Assembly: GCF_003054045.1 (NCBI RefSeq)
Contig: NZ_QBKH01000011.1
Span: forward strand, 1-64,000
Source: Sphingobacterium faecium
Lineage (GTDB): Bacteria > Bacteroidota > Bacteroidia > Sphingobacteriales > Sphingobacteriaceae
Length of the DNA: 64,000 nucleotides
Direction of reading: 5' to 3'
Both the position numbers and the translations under genes were made by a program. Positions 1 through 8,822 of the stretch are shown here, one piece after another; position 1 is the stretch's first letter; every line of letters begins with the position of its first letter. The notes beneath the pieces are model-generated. The model had not been told where the DNA came from. It saw nothing but the letters and a program-made list of their open reading frames with translations, and made no database searches.

Positions 1-99
1 TAGGCTATAATCTCGCTGACTCCGTCGTAAATTGTTCTTTAGTTCTTTTTTCATAATAAGCTGAGTTAGATGTCAACTTATTTCAGGACGGGACAAGCG

Positions 100-139
100 C
101 TACAAAAAAAGCTAATCTCCAGATTAGCTTTTTTTGTAG
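100..139 (-). terminator. Bidirectional terminator downstream of ligD
   Basis: A perfect 19-bp inverted repeat (100-118 against 121-139) with a 2-nt centre. Each arm carries an A7 or T7 run, so it can end transcription from either side. It sits about 30 bp beyond the ligD stop codon. Confidence 0.85.
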
Positions 140-171
140 CCTGTTGGCATCCGTTTATCCAGACTAGAAGC

Positions 172-2868
172 CTATTGATCGGTGTACTGATCGATGATCT
201 TTTTGAGATCAATGCCTTTACCCAGAACTGGCTTAAAGATATCGCCTTCACTTTCAAGTCGTTCCAGTGCATTAAAAATAGTAAAATCGCTCATCTTTAG
301 TCCTTTTTTAACTTCGTCCCAATGCAGCGGCATCGATACCGTTGCGCCGGGTTTTGGACGTACCGAATAAGCAGCAGCAATGGTGGCATGCGGTCTATTC
401 TGCAGAAAATCCAAGTACATCTTACCCTTGCGGTCCTTGATGGTACGTTGCAAAGTCGTATAGTCGGGAAGTTCTCGATTTACTAGAGTAGCAATGACGT
501 GCGCAAATTCTTTGGACTGTTCATACGTATACTTATTATTCAAGGGAATATAGATATGCAGACCCGTAGAGCCGCTTGTCTTGCAGTAACAGGGTACATG
601 CATGCTATCGAGTAAATCTTTGGTCACCTTTGCCGTCTCGATGACCTGATCAAAAGAATTTTTATCGGGGTCAAGATCAATAATACAAAAGGTCGGGTGA
701 TCGGGTTTTTTGATCGTACTGCTCCATGGATTCATTTCGATACAACCTAGATTGGCCATATACAGCAAGGTCGCTTCATCTTTTCCGACCAGGTACTGCT
801 TGTCTTTTTGATCCGTTTCACTTTTGTACAAATAGGTTTCTGCCCAATCGGGAGCACTATCGGTTACATTTTTAAAATAAAAGCCCTCGCCTGTTATGCC
901 GTCGGGAAAACGGTTCATGCTCTGCGGTCTATCTTTTAAATAGGGCAATATATACGGAGCCACCTGATGGTAGTAATTGATCAGGTCACGTTTTGTAATG
1001 TTCTCTTTCGGCCAAAAAATCTTATCGAGATTCGTGAACTTCAAATCCTGTTTATTGATCTTTTTGACCTGCGTTTTGTCCGTCGGATTCAGTAAAGTCT
1101 TTTTCATTTTTCCTTGATCAGCGATTATAGGTTCATCCAAACGGTCAACAACCTGACGGGTCGATACCTCTTTTTCCAACACAATACTTTTAGGATCTTT
1201 ATCCTCCCGTAAACCGAGAAATGAAGGATGGCGCATCACAGCATCTGCGGTCATCTCTGTAAAACTCACTTCGCAGATCAGATCTGGTCTCAACCAGGTA
1301 ACATCGGCATGTGGCGGGTCGGGACGAAACCGCGAAGCCTTATTCACATCGGGCTTTGTACTAAAGGGAGAGGTCTTGCGGGTCAGGTTTTTAAATTTTC
1401 CGAGCAGCTCCTGTTGCAGTTTGTCACTAAAGCCGGTGCCCACCTTGCCCGTGTAAACCAGTTCTTTGCCTTGATAGACACCAACAAGCAGGCTACTAAA
1501 TGCTTTACTGGAACCTTCATTTTTAGTGAAACCGCCGATTAATACCTCCTGACGTTGGTTGGCTTTAATTTTCAACCAGTCTTTTGTTCTGGTATGGCTA
1601 TGATAAAGGCTATCCTTGCGTTTTGCCATAATCCCTTCCAGTCCCATCTTCTTTGCCGATTCCAAAAATTTGATGCCCGACGTGTAGAAAGGCGTGCTTA
1701 ACTTGATCCGTTCACTTTCGGGTAGTAGCTCTTGAAGTATGCCCTTCCTTTCGGACAAGGTCAAGTTTTTCAAATCCTTACCTTGATACCATAGGATATC
1801 AAAAACGTAATATAATAAGTCGCCATCTGCTTCACTGCGCCAGTTCTGCAAGGCACCAAAATTAGCATGTCCATCCGCTCCTACCACAACGATTTCACCA
1901 TCTAGAATAACATCAAGCTCCATCGATTTTAGTTCATCATATATGGGATAGAATTTTTCATTAAAACTCTTGTCATTACGTGATTTGATATCGACCTGTC
2001 CACCTTTCAAAAATGAAACAGCCCTATAGCCATCCCATTTTACTTCATACAGCCATTCATCATTGTCAAATGGCTGATCTGTAAGGGTGGCTAGCATGGG
2101 TTCTAACCGACTATAAAATGCTTTCTTAGGTGCTTTCTGAAGCAATTTGACCACATCGACATCCGTTCCTTCAGTTTCTTTATTATCTGCTATTTGCTCG
2201 TCGATAAGTGCCGCAGCTTTTTTCTTTCCGCTAGGCTTATCCTTCGCCGTACTGTCTTTTTTGATGATTTTCTTGCCATAGACATGATCAGGAGACTTTT
2301 CCATCTGGGCGATGCTTTTTTTAGAAATAACCGACTTGTCTTTCAACGTGATGTCTTTCTTGCTGACATGCCTATCCTTCAATTTCATGAAGAGCCAGCT
2401 GTTTTCGGATTTCCCGTAGGCTTTCACCAAAGCAAATTCGCCTTTCAGTTTTTTACCGTTGAGTTTAATTTTCAGTTTGCCGGCTTTGAGCTGTTTTAAC
2501 AGCTCCTTTTCCTGTTTTTTCAGATCTCCGGCAACAGGTTCTGCTGGTTCATAAGTGCCCTCATCCCAAACAATCACCGTACCGCCCCCATACTGACCTT
2601 TTGGGATTATTCCTTCAAAAGTCCTGTAATCATAAGGGTGATCTTCGACCATCATGGCCAGTCGCTTGATGTCGGGATCTAGGGATGGGCCTTTCGGAAC
2701 AGCCCAACTTTTCAGTACTCCATCCATTTCCAGACGAAAATCATAATGAAGGTGCGAAGCATCGTGCTTCTGGACCACAAACCGTAATTCTTGACCAGAA
2801 GATTGACCTCCAAAGGGTTCTGTGGTTTTATCCTCCGATCGTTTTTGTCGATATTTCTCTAAAGCCAT
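172..2868 (-). CDS. ligD: DNA ligase D (multifunctional NHEJ ligase)
   Basis: An ATP-dependent ligase of bacterial non-homologous end joining that processes, fills and seals double-strand breaks together with Ku. Of 898 residues, about 30-165 form the 3'-phosphoesterase domain (HDASHLHYDFRLEMDG near residue 35). About 255-560 form the ligase domain, with the nucleotidyl lysine in EVKWDGYR at K277. About 610-898 form the primase-like polymerase domain (FWPKENITKRDL, and the metal-binding segment IIDLDPD). The PE-LIG-POL order and near-900-residue length match full-length Bacteroidota LigD. A lysine-rich linker (about 165-245) joins the first two domains. No ku gene is in this window. A terminator follows at 100-139. 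Identification is secure from the motifs; activity is inferred. Confidence 0.96.
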   Translation of the reverse strand: MALEKYRQKRSEDKTTEPFGGQSSGQELRFVVQKHDASHLHYDFRLEMDGVLKSWAVPKGPSLDPDIKRLAMMVEDHPYDYRTFEGIIPKGQYGGGTVIVWDEGTYEPAEPVAGDLKKQEKELLKQLKAGKLKIKLNGKKLKGEFALVKAYGKSENSWLFMKLKDRHVSKKDITLKDKSVISKKSIAQMEKSPDHVYGKKIIKKDSTAKDKPSGKKKAAALIDEQIADNKETEGTDVDVVKLLQKAPKKAFYSRLEPMLATLTDQPFDNDEWLYEVKWDGYRAVSFLKGGQVDIKSRNDKSFNEKFYPIYDELKSMELDVILDGEIVVVGADGHANFGALQNWRSEADGDLLYYVFDILWYQGKDLKNLTLSERKGILQELLPESERIKLSTPFYTSGIKFLESAKKMGLEGIMAKRKDSLYHSHTRTKDWLKIKANQRQEVLIGGFTKNEGSSKAFSSLLVGVYQGKELVYTGKVGTGFSDKLQQELLGKFKNLTRKTSPFSTKPDVNKASRFRPDPPHADVTWLRPDLICEVSFTEMTADAVMRHPSFLGLREDKDPKSIVLEKEVSTRQVVDRLDEPIIADQGKMKKTLLNPTDKTQVKKINKQDLKFTNLDKIFWPKENITKRDLINYYHQVAPYILPYLKDRPQSMNRFPDGITGEGFYFKNVTDSAPDWAETYLYKSETDQKDKQYLVGKDEATLLYMANLGCIEMNPWSSTIKKPDHPTFCIIDLDPDKNSFDQVIETAKVTKDLLDSMHVPCYCKTSGSTGLHIYIPLNNKYTYEQSKEFAHVIATLVNRELPDYTTLQRTIKDRKGKMYLDFLQNRPHATIAAAYSVRPKPGATVSMPLHWDEVKKGLKMSDFTIFNALERLESEGDIFKPVLGKGIDLKKIIDQYTDQ

Positions 2869-2952
2869 AATTACAAATTCAAAAAAAAGGACTACGCATT
2901 TGCAGCCTTTTAGTAGTTACCTAAAAAATGTAAGTCTCACAACGCCTATCTG

Positions 2953-3084
2953 TTATTTATGGGTTATGCTGTTTTTTAAATAGTCTTCGAGCGTATCGCG
3001 ATCAATCGTACCCGTTGCACGGATTGCACCAGTGACAGCTTGTGAAGTGACCCCCATTTTATCTTTAACAGATGGAATTTCATC
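2953..3084 (-). pseudogene. Remnant of a small DUF3606-like protein
   Basis: A short minus-strand frame closed by an in-frame stop at 3085-3087 and ending at 2953-2955. It encodes about 43 codons, with an internal ATG at 3055-3057, and contains GVTSQAVTGAIRATGTIDRD followed by TLEDYLK. This resembles the C-terminal half of the small DUF3606 proteins common in this group, which I recognise by pattern only. No N-terminal half is present, so I call it a remnant; a genuine 34-residue gene from the internal ATG is possible. The rest of the 2869-3382 interval shows nothing I can name. Confidence 0.4.
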
Positions 3085-3382
3085 TTACTTACAATCAATC
3101 ACTTAGGAACGATCCTGATTTCCTTTTTTTGATTGATCATCTGCCATCGGGTGAAATTTTAATAGTTTACGCTCTTATTTGCCCATATCCTACCTAGATG
3201 ACCAGTACAATAGGGTCAACGAGCTAGGATATGAAGTATAACAAACTGATGTTAAGAAAGTTCGGCCAAATCGCGAAAGAAATGCCCTCCATTCTGATAT
3301 GAGATCGTCATGTGGCTCCTGTCCCAGCGATCTCAGGAAAATAGGTTGATCAGCATATGTCCTAGGGCAAAGAAGACCTGCA

Positions 3383-4438
3383 CTACTTCAGTTTTTTAAA
3401 AATTTCGAGCATAGCATCCCGATCGATATGGGTCATATCAATCAGCTTTAAGGCTTTTATCATGGGCCGTGTAGACGTTTTATAGTGTTCAAAATGAGGA
3501 GTCTTCAAGTGGGATTGATAGGCTTCTTTATCGGCATAGATTTCCACAATCCGCACTTGTGTCGGATCTTCCTGTTGGTACATCGGGAAGATCGCAATGA
3601 CCCCTGGTTCCCGAGCAACAGAAGCTGCGGCTTCCTCTTTCAGAATGGCTTGGTAAGCTTCCAGATATTCGGGCTGTATGGCTATCTCGGAGATCCGGAC
3701 CATCATATCCGTCTTGATTACGGGCACCGCAGGTATATCGATCAGTTTCCTGACGGTATTGGCCTGTGTGGTACTGACATTTGTTTCGATGATTCCAGCT
3801 AGTTGTTCGAGTTGATGCTGCGTGATACCGGTATTCTTGCCCATTTGAATGTGGGACTTTAACTGTGCCTCTACCCCAGGCATCGATGCTAGCGCAGCAA
3901 TGGTGACCAGTTCCCTCTGCTGATAATTCAGCACATCGCTTGCAAAAATATCGGCAAACAGATGTTCTTTCAAAAAAGCATCCACGCGCGGGGCAAATTC
4001 GCCAAAGCCAGGTGCAGGTTTAGCCTGTGTGGTCTGTGTCAGTTCTTCCAGCACTTTTCTGCCTTGCTCGTATTTGTCCTTCGTGCTGCTGTTGACCGTA
4101 ATTGCCTGACCAGTTGCATCGACTATGCCCCGGCTCTTTCTTTCATCCACAACAGACATAAACACCTGGATCGCGTTGAGGCTTCTGGGAAAACCCGTAT
4201 ACGCGTAGAGCTGTACCAGTGCCTCTTTGATTTCATTTTGGGTAAGACCTGCATCCAAGCTCTTGTGGAGTGCGGTATGGAGCTGGTCCATATTTCCAGT
4301 TGCTGTCGAAGCCGCAATCTTGACCAGGCCTTGCTGCTGGCCAGACAGCTCCGTCGTATTGTGTTGTGCATGTACCATAGCTATCGTGATCGAGAGCACA
4401 AAAACGAGCAGCGCCCTGAGTGGTTTGTTCTTGTTCAT
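3383..4438 (-). CDS. Secreted carboxymuconolactone decarboxylase / quinol-monooxygenase-like fusion
   Basis: A 351-residue protein with an N-terminal signal peptide (hydrophobic core ALLVFVLSITIAMVHA). It contains two alpha-helical carboxymuconolactone decarboxylase (CMD/AhpD-like) segments, about 30-110 and 140-225. A C-terminal antibiotic-biosynthesis-monooxygenase (ABM) ferredoxin-like domain spans about 240-335 (VRISEIAIQPEYLEAYQAIL). CMD and ABM proteins handle small aromatic or quinone substrates or peroxide stress, but the substrate here is unknown. I see no clear CxxC peroxidase motif in the CMD segments. The gene is divergent from the AraC regulator starting at 4610, which is its likely controller. 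Confidence 0.85.
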   Translation of the reverse strand: MNKNKPLRALLVFVLSITIAMVHAQHNTTELSGQQQGLVKIAASTATGNMDQLHTALHKSLDAGLTQNEIKEALVQLYAYTGFPRSLNAIQVFMSVVDERKSRGIVDATGQAITVNSSTKDKYEQGRKVLEELTQTTQAKPAPGFGEFAPRVDAFLKEHLFADIFASDVLNYQQRELVTIAALASMPGVEAQLKSHIQMGKNTGITQHQLEQLAGIIETNVSTTQANTVRKLIDIPAVPVIKTDMMVRISEIAIQPEYLEAYQAILKEEAAASVAREPGVIAIFPMYQQEDPTQVRIVEIYADKEAYQSHLKTPHFEHYKTSTRPMIKALKLIDMTHIDRDAMLEIFKKLK

Positions 4439-4563
4439 GATGTCCGTTTTTATGACTAGTATTGTTGTTCCTTATTTTTCTATACAAAGCTCAGCTTTAT
4501 ATGTTTGACTCCTGCATATAAAACACGGATTTATTTACCAGTTTTACGGATATGACAGATTTG

Positions 4564-4596
4564 TTGTTCATCCTAGGGGATCATTTATTAATTTTG
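4564..4596 (+). promoter_or_regulatory. Probable Bacteroidota sigma promoter of the AraC gene
   Basis: TAATTTTG at 4589-4596 matches the Bacteroidota -7 consensus TAnnTTTG exactly. A TTG lies 22 bp upstream at 4564-4566, consistent with a -33 element. The predicted transcript would have a very short leader before the start codon at 4610 or 4619. Confidence 0.5.
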
Positions 4597-4609
4597 TACA
4601 ATCATAAAT

Positions 4610-5515
4610 GTGAACAAGATGGATGAAATAGAAAGAATCGACACGGTCAAGCAGTACAATGATTCATTGGGAGTTGACACCCTTCATCCGCTGGTCAGTG
4701 TCGTCGATTTTGACAACATGCCTACCTATCTGTATGTGAAACGAAATATGGGCATTTATGCTATTTTTTTAAAATATATCCAGTGTGGAGACCTGCGCTA
4801 TGGCAACCAGGCTTATGATTATGCAGACGGTACATTGGTATTTATATCACCTGGGCAGGTGTACGGGATCGATCGTCAGGGTTCGATCATCAAGCCACAG
4901 GGCAAAGCACTGGTCTTTCATCCCGACTTGATTGGAAACACGGCTCTAGGGAGAAAAATAAAGGATTATCACTTCTTTTCTTACGAAGTGAACGAAGCAC
5001 TCCATCTTTCTAAGAAGGAACGGGCCATCGTAAACGACTGTTTTGATAAAATTGCCTATGAAACCGATCAACAGCTAGACCAACATAGCCAAACGCTACT
5101 CGTGTCCAATATCGAGCTGTTTCTGAATTATTGCATGCGTTTCTATGATCGGCAGTTTAGCACGCGTACCCAGGCAAATCAGGATATCCTCAGTCGATTT
5201 GAACAGGTATTGCTGGCTTACTATCAATCTGAACAACCACAGATACTAGGCATACCCTCTGTGCGTTACTGCGCCGATCAGCTCCATCTTTCCGCCAACT
5301 ATTTTGGTGACCTGATCAAAAAAGAAACCGGAAGAACGGCATTGGATCATATTCAATCCACCATGATCAATGAAGCGAAAATCATGCTCTGTGACCACAG
5401 AAAGCAGATCAGTGAAGTGGCTCAGCAACTCGGATTCACTTATCAGCAGCATTTCACACGCCTTTTCAAACAAAAAACGGGCCTTACACCGCAGGCATAT
5501 AGAAATGCGCATTAA
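4610..5515 (+). CDS. AraC-family transcriptional regulator
   Basis: About 300 residues: an N-terminal sensing half (about 20-170) and a C-terminal double helix-turn-helix (about 200-300). The latter shows the family signature in ADQLHLSANYFGDLIKKETG and ends QQLGFTYQQHFTRLFKQKTG. The frame opens with GTG at 4610; an ATG three codons later at 4619 is equally plausible, and the promoter at 4589-4596 allows either. It is transcribed away from the CMD/ABM gene across a 171-bp gap, the classic arrangement of a local regulator and its target. Confidence 0.9.
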   Translation: MNKMDEIERIDTVKQYNDSLGVDTLHPLVSVVDFDNMPTYLYVKRNMGIYAIFLKYIQCGDLRYGNQAYDYADGTLVFISPGQVYGIDRQGSIIKPQGKALVFHPDLIGNTALGRKIKDYHFFSYEVNEALHLSKKERAIVNDCFDKIAYETDQQLDQHSQTLLVSNIELFLNYCMRFYDRQFSTRTQANQDILSRFEQVLLAYYQSEQPQILGIPSVRYCADQLHLSANYFGDLIKKETGRTALDHIQSTMINEAKIMLCDHRKQISEVAQQLGFTYQQHFTRLFKQKTGLTPQAYRNAH

Positions 5516-5542
5516 GCTGATTCAACGAAAGAAATGATTGCT

Positions 5543-5788
5543 TTAGTCATGGATTCCTAAATAGCTCGAGATCAGCTGTTGATCGACATCAGGTCTACTG
5601 GAGATCAACAAGGAACTACTTTCTCCAAAACAAATCACTTTCAGCGAATGGTCTGCTTTACTCCTGTGCAGAACAAAAAAACCGGCACTTTCCACTTTTC
5701 CTGCTGCACTGACCATATCGGCATGCAGGATGCTCGAAGAGAATAATACGGGTGTATCTTTTACAATTAAATATTTTTGAATAACCAT
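5543..5788 (-). CDS. Small conserved-looking hypothetical protein
   Basis: An 81-residue protein convergent with the AraC gene (27-bp gap). It has a predicted mixed beta pattern (KYLIVKDTPVLFSS, AGFFVLHRSK, LKVICFG), no signal peptide and no membrane segment. The reading frame fills the space between two convincing genes and begins with ATG. No family is recognised. Confidence 0.6.
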   Translation of the reverse strand: MVIQKYLIVKDTPVLFSSSILHADMVSAAGKVESAGFFVLHRSKADHSLKVICFGESSSLLISSRPDVDQQLISSYLGIHD

Positions 5789-6027
5789 AACGATGCGATT
5801 TTTATTTCGTTTACAAAATTACCAGAGACCCCAATCTTATCCTGCCCAAATAAAATTTAAAACGATCCAATGCGGACATTTATCCACTTTCAATACCCTG
5901 AAAGACATGTTTTTAACAAAATAGAATTTGAATCCGAATTGGAATATGCGTTGAATACCAAACTTTATTTACTTACTTTGAGTTAATTATATAGCGTGAT
6001 CGAGTACAATAATATCAAGTAGACTGC

Positions 6028-7008
6028 ATGAGAGAAGTTGTCCATGAATATGGTGTAAAATTAGACTGGATGGACAATTTTGTCCAACAGATGGACGGTC
6101 ACATGAACGGACAGTTTATGATGATACCGGATGATATCCATACGGGGACACGGTATATTTGCCCTATTAGTGAAAATATAACAGCATTTGTAGTGGATGT
6201 CGAATATCACCAAGATGTATTGTACAAAATTCGCAATACCGATACGGATTTTGTTTGTATGCATTTTAACCTCACGGAAGGACAGGGCACAGTCAAGCTC
6301 CATGATCACTCCATACCCAGTAGCCGCTGGACATACAATATTGTCATTATGGATGCTATTTTAGAACAGGATTATCAGGTAAAAGCAGGCAGCAAAAGCT
6401 ATCTCTTGCATATCTTTATTAAGAAAGATACGGTCAGAAACTTTATCTCCGCACTACCCAAACATGGAGCCTTGCTGGATACCATCTTTAACCCGTCAAA
6501 ACATACCTTTATAAAATTTGATAATATGACACCACAGTCTTGGTGGTTGATGAATGAATTAAGGAAAATACCCATCGGAGGACCTCTATTTGATCTATTT
6601 TGTGCTGGAACAGTCTACAGTCTGCTGGCCGAATATATTGAAAAAATGAAGCAGGCAGAAATCATTATTCAGAAAGTTGTGGATGAGGATATTTCCAGTA
6701 TTTTCAAATCTCAGGCGTACTTGATCGCTCATATGAAACATACATTTCCAGGTATTCCGTTTTTAGCAGAACAGGCCTGTATGTCTCCAACAAAATATAA
6801 AAATATTTTCAAACTGCTGACCACGCATACTCCAAATTCTTATTTTTCAACCAACAAATTAATAGGTGCTAAAGAAATGCTTGAAAAAGGAGGACATACG
6901 ATCAGTGAAGTCGCGCACGAGTTTAATTTCCCCTCTCCGGCTCGACTTTCTGAACTGTTTAAAACCCAATTTGGGACTATTCCAAAAGATTACCTAACTC
7001 GATTATAG
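6028..7008 (+). CDS. AraC-like transcriptional regulator, first of a tandem pair
   Basis: A 326-residue protein whose last 90 residues form an AraC-type double helix-turn-helix (FLAEQACMSPTKYKNIFKLL, then SEVAHEFNFPSPARLSELFK). The N-terminal 230 residues have no domain I can name; in this group such regions often sense small molecules. The next gene starts 2 bp after the stop and encodes a same-length protein with the same architecture, so the pair is co-transcribed and probably arose by duplication. No metabolic target gene adjoins the pair. Confidence 0.85.
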   Translation: MREVVHEYGVKLDWMDNFVQQMDGHMNGQFMMIPDDIHTGTRYICPISENITAFVVDVEYHQDVLYKIRNTDTDFVCMHFNLTEGQGTVKLHDHSIPSSRWTYNIVIMDAILEQDYQVKAGSKSYLLHIFIKKDTVRNFISALPKHGALLDTIFNPSKHTFIKFDNMTPQSWWLMNELRKIPIGGPLFDLFCAGTVYSLLAEYIEKMKQAEIIIQKVVDEDISSIFKSQAYLIAHMKHTFPGIPFLAEQACMSPTKYKNIFKLLTTHTPNSYFSTNKLIGAKEMLEKGGHTISEVAHEFNFPSPARLSELFKTQFGTIPKDYLTRL

Positions 7009-7010
7009 CG

Positions 7011-8009
7011 ATGATTCAAACCCCACCTATACCTTGTGCTTATCACTATTCATTAGATCCATCATGGCAACAGTCTCTGATCGACGTTCTTGGGGGGACA
7101 TTAGAAGATGATAAAATATTAACGCTTCCAGCATCTGTCGCTACCGGTCAGTCCATCTTCTTACAGGTTTTACCCGGTCTATCGGTTTCTTTATTTGACT
7201 TTATCTTTCATCAGCCAATCGCGTTTTCCAGAGTACCCAGTAACGAAGAGTTTTTAATTGCTTATTTTGAAATGAGTGATGAGATGACCACCCATGTCAC
7301 CGACGGGATAGCACGCAAAATCAGCTATCACGCGACATTGGGTATGGGCTTACTTGACTGCAGCACGTTAAACGATATTACTGTACCTGTCGACACCAGA
7401 ATGTATAACTTAAGACTCTTGATTGATAAGCAATACCTGAAAACACTTGTCGATCCATATGATGAGATGGAAGTGAATAAACTTTTATTTGATCAGAGCA
7501 AAAATACCATGTCCTTTTATAGCCATATCGATAGCAAAAGCAAAATCTTGCTCAATTCGTTGAAAAATAAGAGTTTTGATGACCCCACTATAGAAGTACA
7601 TTTACGCGGGCTTTCCTTTCATCTATTATATTATTTGGTTGAAAAATCAAAAACAATTGAACCCATATTGACCAAGATATCGGAGCACGATATTTTAAAA
7701 ATTATGGTAACTTCTGAATACTTGCTCAAAAATCTATTATCCAACTTTCCAGGATTAACTGATCTGGCCGACATGGCTGAAATGTCATTAACAAAATACA
7801 ACTTACTGTTTAAAAAGATGTTCAAGGTCACACCGAAAGCTTTTTTTACCAGACAGAAGCTTCTACTCGGGCGGAAATTACTTCAGAATGGTCATGTGAC
7901 CAACATCCAAGATCTAGCCTACGAGTTAGGTTATTCAAAACCCTCTTATTTTAGCGCACTCTATAAAAAGGAATTCGGTGTTCTACCCTCAGCCGATCTA
8001 ATAGCATAA
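7011..8009 (+). CDS. AraC-like transcriptional regulator, second of a tandem pair
   Basis: A 332-residue protein with a C-terminal AraC helix-turn-helix (DLADMAEMSLTKYNLLFKKM, then DLAYELGYSKPSYFSALYKK). The N-terminal 235 residues align in layout with the upstream regulator but have diverged. Start at ATG 7011, 2 bp after the previous stop, so translation is probably coupled. Two paralogous regulators in one transcript suggest hetero-oligomer formation or sub-functionalised ligand sensing. This is inferred. Confidence 0.85.
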   Translation: MIQTPPIPCAYHYSLDPSWQQSLIDVLGGTLEDDKILTLPASVATGQSIFLQVLPGLSVSLFDFIFHQPIAFSRVPSNEEFLIAYFEMSDEMTTHVTDGIARKISYHATLGMGLLDCSTLNDITVPVDTRMYNLRLLIDKQYLKTLVDPYDEMEVNKLLFDQSKNTMSFYSHIDSKSKILLNSLKNKSFDDPTIEVHLRGLSFHLLYYLVEKSKTIEPILTKISEHDILKIMVTSEYLLKNLLSNFPGLTDLADMAEMSLTKYNLLFKKMFKVTPKAFFTRQKLLLGRKLLQNGHVTNIQDLAYELGYSKPSYFSALYKKEFGVLPSADLIA

Positions 8010-8294
8010 TGCGCTCATGCAGAATATGAGCTTAAGCTCGGATATACGTATCCGATATTGTCGTTATGTAACGCCCTCGCATCACTATGTTCATATACAT
8101 AAAAGAGGTTAAACAACTCATCGATAAGCCACTATAACCTCCTAACTATTCTATAATTTTTTCCCATATCTTTCTATCTAGCGTAATCGGCATCGGATTA
8201 TTACTATAATCAAACCATAAGATACCAAGTAAGCGCCCCGTTGTGGAGCGCTTCACTTTCCTTAATCGATGCTGGATCAACATCCTCACAAAAG

Positions 8295-8468
8295 TTACTT
8301 CGGTCTGCGTTTTCCCACTTTTCCCAATAGCCTACTGGTCAGATAGCTCACGGCCGTACCGACCACGGCCATAAGTGCCGTCTGCAAGAGGTCACCAAAA
8401 GAAAAGCTCGCGTAGATGGAACACAGCGTGCCACCGAGCGTCCCGATCCGGATATCATTCCCTTTCAT
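8295..8468 (-). CDS. Tiny membrane protein, holin-like in size and layout
   Basis: A 57-residue protein starting at the ATG at 8466-8468 and overlapping the stop of the preceding gene by 14 bp. It begins MKGNDIRIGTLGGTLCSIYA, has a hydrophobic stretch (LLQTALMAVVGTAVSYL) and ends in a basic tail (GKVGKRRPK). Short hydrophobic core plus basic tail, next to a DUF5675 gene, recalls phage holins, but no holin family can be assigned. A longer reading of the same frame (up to 8651) lies wholly inside the neighbouring gene and is rejected as the start. Confidence 0.6.
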   Translation of the reverse strand: MKGNDIRIGTLGGTLCSIYASFSFGDLLQTALMAVVGTAVSYLTSRLLGKVGKRRPK

Positions 8469-8679
8469 CGGGCACCTCCTTTTCTTTTTGCGCGTTGCCC
8501 TTCTCTGTTGGCGGAGACTCCTCCGCTTCCTTTTTGTCTGGATCATCCAATACCGTTTCCACCACACCAAGCCCCAGTGCGATATATTTGAGCATCTGTA
8601 AGGCCTTTCCAGGCCATTTAATCGGCGCAAGCAGGACCACCTGCAGCGCACGGTTTATTTTTGTTATTATTTTTTTCAT
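8455..8679 (-). CDS. Small protein with hydrophobic N-terminus and charged tail
   Basis: A 74-residue protein. Residues 1-45 are amphipathic to hydrophobic (ALQVVLLAPIKWPGKALQML, then YIALGLGVVETVL). The last 28 residues are dominated by Asp, Glu, Lys and Pro. It overlaps the downstream 57-residue gene by 14 bp, indicating translational coupling. It belongs to the minus-strand cassette that begins with the DUF6266 genes at 10452. The function is unknown; a membrane-peripheral partner of the 57-residue protein is a guess. Confidence 0.6.
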   Translation of the reverse strand: MKKIITKINRALQVVLLAPIKWPGKALQMLKYIALGLGVVETVLDDPDKKEAEESPPTEKGNAQKEKEVPDERE

Positions 8680-8751
8680 TTTTGTTTTTGTGTTAGATGG
8701 TTATGGGGTTAGTAAAAAGCTAGAAAGTGAAGGAGTTAGTAGGTTAGAAAG

Positions 8752-8822
8752 TCACTTCGTCACTGGGTTACTGGTTACTCCGTCACTTGGTCACTTGATC
8801 ACTTCGTTACTTGGTCACTTAA
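8752..8822. repeat. Imperfect 8-bp tandem repeat, about nine units
   Basis: Consecutive units such as TCACTTCG, TCACTGGG, TTACTCCG, TCACTTGG, TCACTTGA, TTACTTGG and TCACTTAA run from 8752 to 8822 with period 8 (one unit has 7). The last unit overlaps the stop codon of the DUF5675 gene. The array lies between that gene and the next small gene of the same cassette. Confidence 0.85.

Noticed and set aside
1228..1542. Plus-strand open frame of about 100 codons inside ligD
   Set aside because: It lies wholly antisense within a strongly supported gene and has no recognisable protein features.
8295..8651. A 118-codon reading of the frame that contains the 57-residue gene
   Set aside because: Its first 61 codons are Arg- and Trp-rich and overlap the coding sequence of the 74-residue gene; the ATG at 8466-8468 gives a plausible small protein instead.
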